This document shows, piece after piece, positions 41,401 through 42,005 of a stretch of 42,005 nucleotides of DNA. Position 1 is the stretch's first letter. The number at the start of each line of letters is the position of its first letter. The translations under genes and the position numbers were made by a program. This DNA comes from Gammaproteobacteria bacterium (GTDB lineage Bacteria; Pseudomonadota; Gammaproteobacteria; DSM-16500): positions 1 to 42,005 of the forward strand of contig JABDCN010000015.1 of NCBI GenBank assembly GCA_013288125.1, written 5' to 3'. The notes beneath the pieces were generated by a model. That model searched no databases and had not been told where the DNA came from. It was given only the letters and a program-made list of their open reading frames with translations.

Positions 41401-42005
41401 GGTGCAACACTGACATTGACGGGTAATATTGATACGAGTTTGGGTTCTGTTACGTTTGATACAAATACAGGGGCGATTAGTGCTTCAGGCGTGATTAGCG
41501 GTGGAGGTAATTTAACAAAAACAAGTACGGGTACATTAACTTTATCAGGCACAAATACTTATTCAGGTAATACTACGGTTAGTGCTGGGACATTGAGTTT
41601 ATCTTCAACTGGTGCATTAGGAAGTACAACAAGTACAAGTGTAACCTCTGGCGCCACACTTGATATTGGTTTTAGTAGCGGCACACTTTCAAATACAAAT
41701 GCAATGACATTAAATGGCGCAGGGGTTGGTGGAAATGGTGCGCTAACTTTATCTGGTACAAGTGATGTTTTAAGTAATGCAATTACATTAGGAAGTAATA
41801 CAACAATTGGTGGTACAGGTTCTGCCACATTAAGCGGTATAATTAGCGGTAATTTTAATCTTACAAAAACTGGAACAAGTACATTAACTTTATCAGGCAC
41901 AAATACTTATTCAGGCGCGACAACAATTAGCGCTGGGACATTGAGTCTCTCATCAACTGGTGCATTAGGTAGTACCACAAGTACAAGTGTAACCTCTGGC
42001 GCTAC
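38452..42005 (+). CDS. N-terminal part of a TPS (filamentous haemagglutinin-like) exoprotein, 3' end outside window
   Basis: The frame runs from the ATG at 38452 to the window end without a stop, giving 1184 codons. A long signal peptide (MRNLFLYYCNWRFKSTLDKW and a hydrophobic core to LTTSVLA, cleavage after residue 35) is followed by the TPS secretion domain (about 36-280) with NPQGGNVVAGK, IDWRSFNI, FRQPNGGVALNRINP, GSIILVNPAGVYFGASSF and VNVGSIIVSTADI. Next comes beta-helical sequence and five PATR repeats (for example GTLTLSGTNTYSGNTTVSAG). The last repeats are near-identical at DNA level. It would be exported through a TpsB pore, not encoded here. Its plus orientation, repeats and composition match the partial gene at the left edge. 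Confidence 0.9.
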   Translation, partial: MRNLFLYYCNWRFKSTLDKWCCLFISIFLTTSVLANPQGGNVVAGKSTITSSSNKLIINQFSHKTIIDWRSFNINGNEYTIFRQPNGGVALNRINPTGGASQIFGHLLANGSIILVNPAGVYFGASSFVNVGSIIVSTADISNKSFLSNHYEFDRPSNENGVIIANGKIIAEHGLVALVGSNVENNGLIRANMGAVVLASAKTFTIDLNGNQLINFSIGQPVTQSGKNQNGETLKDGVKNTGSIIANGGTVLISANAAANVMDNAINVGGVVEAKSVSQHNGEIILSGNDAGVVNVTGQLNASGVKAGETGGQIDISGQQIAIQGTASLNVNGDAGGGQILIGGGARGEGPLPHASITYVGSGANLSANALTTGNGGGIVVWSDDATFAYGNFSAQGGALSGNGGYIETSGHYLDVNNIGTINLLAPHGTIGMWLLDPVNVAIDDSTTQNINYSSGTYTPSVLGVLGVTLNAGDLGTKLNTANVTVVTTDVLGLGSGDITFSDPSNELQTNWANASTTLILQADRNITFSSNLTLNGSGKILTLSAGNTTTSGSITLSNTLDGNFALNLTSGSAGNVTIGAAIGGTTALSSVNVTGSTGINLNANVTTTGAQTYNNTVTLGAASTVTGGTINFQAVSLGSNTLTVNTSASNSAIAGLISGTGGLTTTGSGTLTLNDAVNTYTGATTINAGVLSISALANAGSNSSLGAPTGVNATISLGSASAATLSYTGSTTSTNRAISIGGSGGGTIQSTSSGSTLTLSGNINNNGNPLSFDTNTGNITVSGIISGSGSLTKTSSGLLLLSNVNTYSGTTNINAGTVQLGIANAISSSSDVSLANVSGAIFDLNNFSDTIGSLAGGGTTGGNVTLGSGTLTTGGDNNSTVFSGVISGSGSFVKAGTGTMTLANSANTYTGSTTINAGILSVGTLANIGSNSSLGAPASGSAAIIIGSSSAATLSYTGGSVSTNRPITIGGSGGGTIQATTNGATLTLTGNIDTSLGSVTFDTNTGAISASGVISGGGNLTKTSTGTLTLSGTNTYSGNTTVSAGTLSLSSTGALGSTTSTSVTSGATLDIGFSSGTLSNTNAMTLNGAGVGGNGALTLSGTSDVLSNAITLGSNTTIGGTGSATLSGIISGNFNLTKTGTSTLTLSGTNTYSGATTISAGTLSLSSTGALGSTTSTSVTSGA
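40540..41340 (+). repeat. 687-base-spaced internal duplication in the exoprotein gene
   Basis: The segments starting at 40540 and 41227 both encode a LAN(A/I)GSNSSLGAP stretch followed by ATLSYTG and TNRxIxIGGSGGGTIQ. The offset is 687 bases (229 codons), so the frame is kept. They mark a higher-order repeat that contains two PATR units. Confidence 0.8.
41533..42005 (+). repeat. 348-base tandem repeat at the window end
   Basis: ACATTAACTTTATCAGGCAC begins both at 41533 and 41881, and the following 125 bases are almost identical (protein TLTLSGTNTYSG, AGTLSLSSTGALGSTTSTSV). The period is 348 bases, 116 codons. The second unit is cut by the window end. Confidence 0.9.

Overview
The window is about 42 kb of AT-rich chromosome from a Gram-negative gammaproteobacterium. 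A Legionellales- or Coxiellaceae-like, host-associated lineage fits best. The pointers are an MSHA-type pilus locus, a secreted M4 metalloprotease of the Legionella ProA type, a long-form QueF, a patatin-like lipoprotein, several lineage-specific membrane or coiled-coil proteins that look like secretion substrates, and many GC-rich palindromic repeats between genes. The taxon is an inference from gene content, not from a marker gene. No RNA gene, CRISPR array or transposase was seen.

Layout. Both edges fall inside a giant, repeat-rich two-partner-secretion (TPS) exoprotein gene on the plus strand. The left edge carries a 3' part (PATR repeats, a YDG domain, three MBG domains and a C-terminal cysteine pair). 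The right edge carries a 5' part (signal peptide, TPS domain, PATR repeats). From 3.1 to 8.1 kb, on the minus strand, lie a secreted protein coupled to a membrane protein, recD2 and queF. From 8.3 to 16.1 kb, on the plus strand, lie a glutathione S-transferase, an MFS transporter, a 706-aa coiled-coil protein, a DJ-1/PfpI protein, a peptide deformylase, a DUF1622 protein, a second MFS transporter and a DUF4142 protein.

From 16.4 to 29.8 kb is a complete-looking MSHA type IV pilus locus in two divergent units. The minus unit reads mshI-(mshI2/pilN)-mshJ-mshK-mshL-mshM-mshN-mshE-mshG-mshA, followed by a BON-domain lipoprotein. The plus unit reads mshC-, mshD- and mshO-like minor pilins and then an MshP-like minor pilin fused to a repeated beta-propeller-like domain. 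That fusion is the most unusual gene here and may be a pilus-tip adhesin. No mshF or mshQ was seen.

From 30.0 to 33.5 kb are a patatin-like lipoprotein, the M4 protease and a membrane protein. From 33.6 to 36.8 kb, on the minus strand, is a bufferin-type metallophore operon (bufA precursor peptide, bufB/DUF692 MNIO enzyme, bufC) continuing into yceI and, after a stem-loop, a cytochrome b561. From 37.0 to 38.2 kb are a channel-like membrane protein and a 5'-truncated acyltransferase remnant. Nearly every gap above 80 bases holds a palindrome; at least six sequence families can be told apart, one lying inside the msh operon.

Taken together the window is rich in surface and secretion functions: adhesin, pilus, secreted protease, lipase and copper-type metal buffering.
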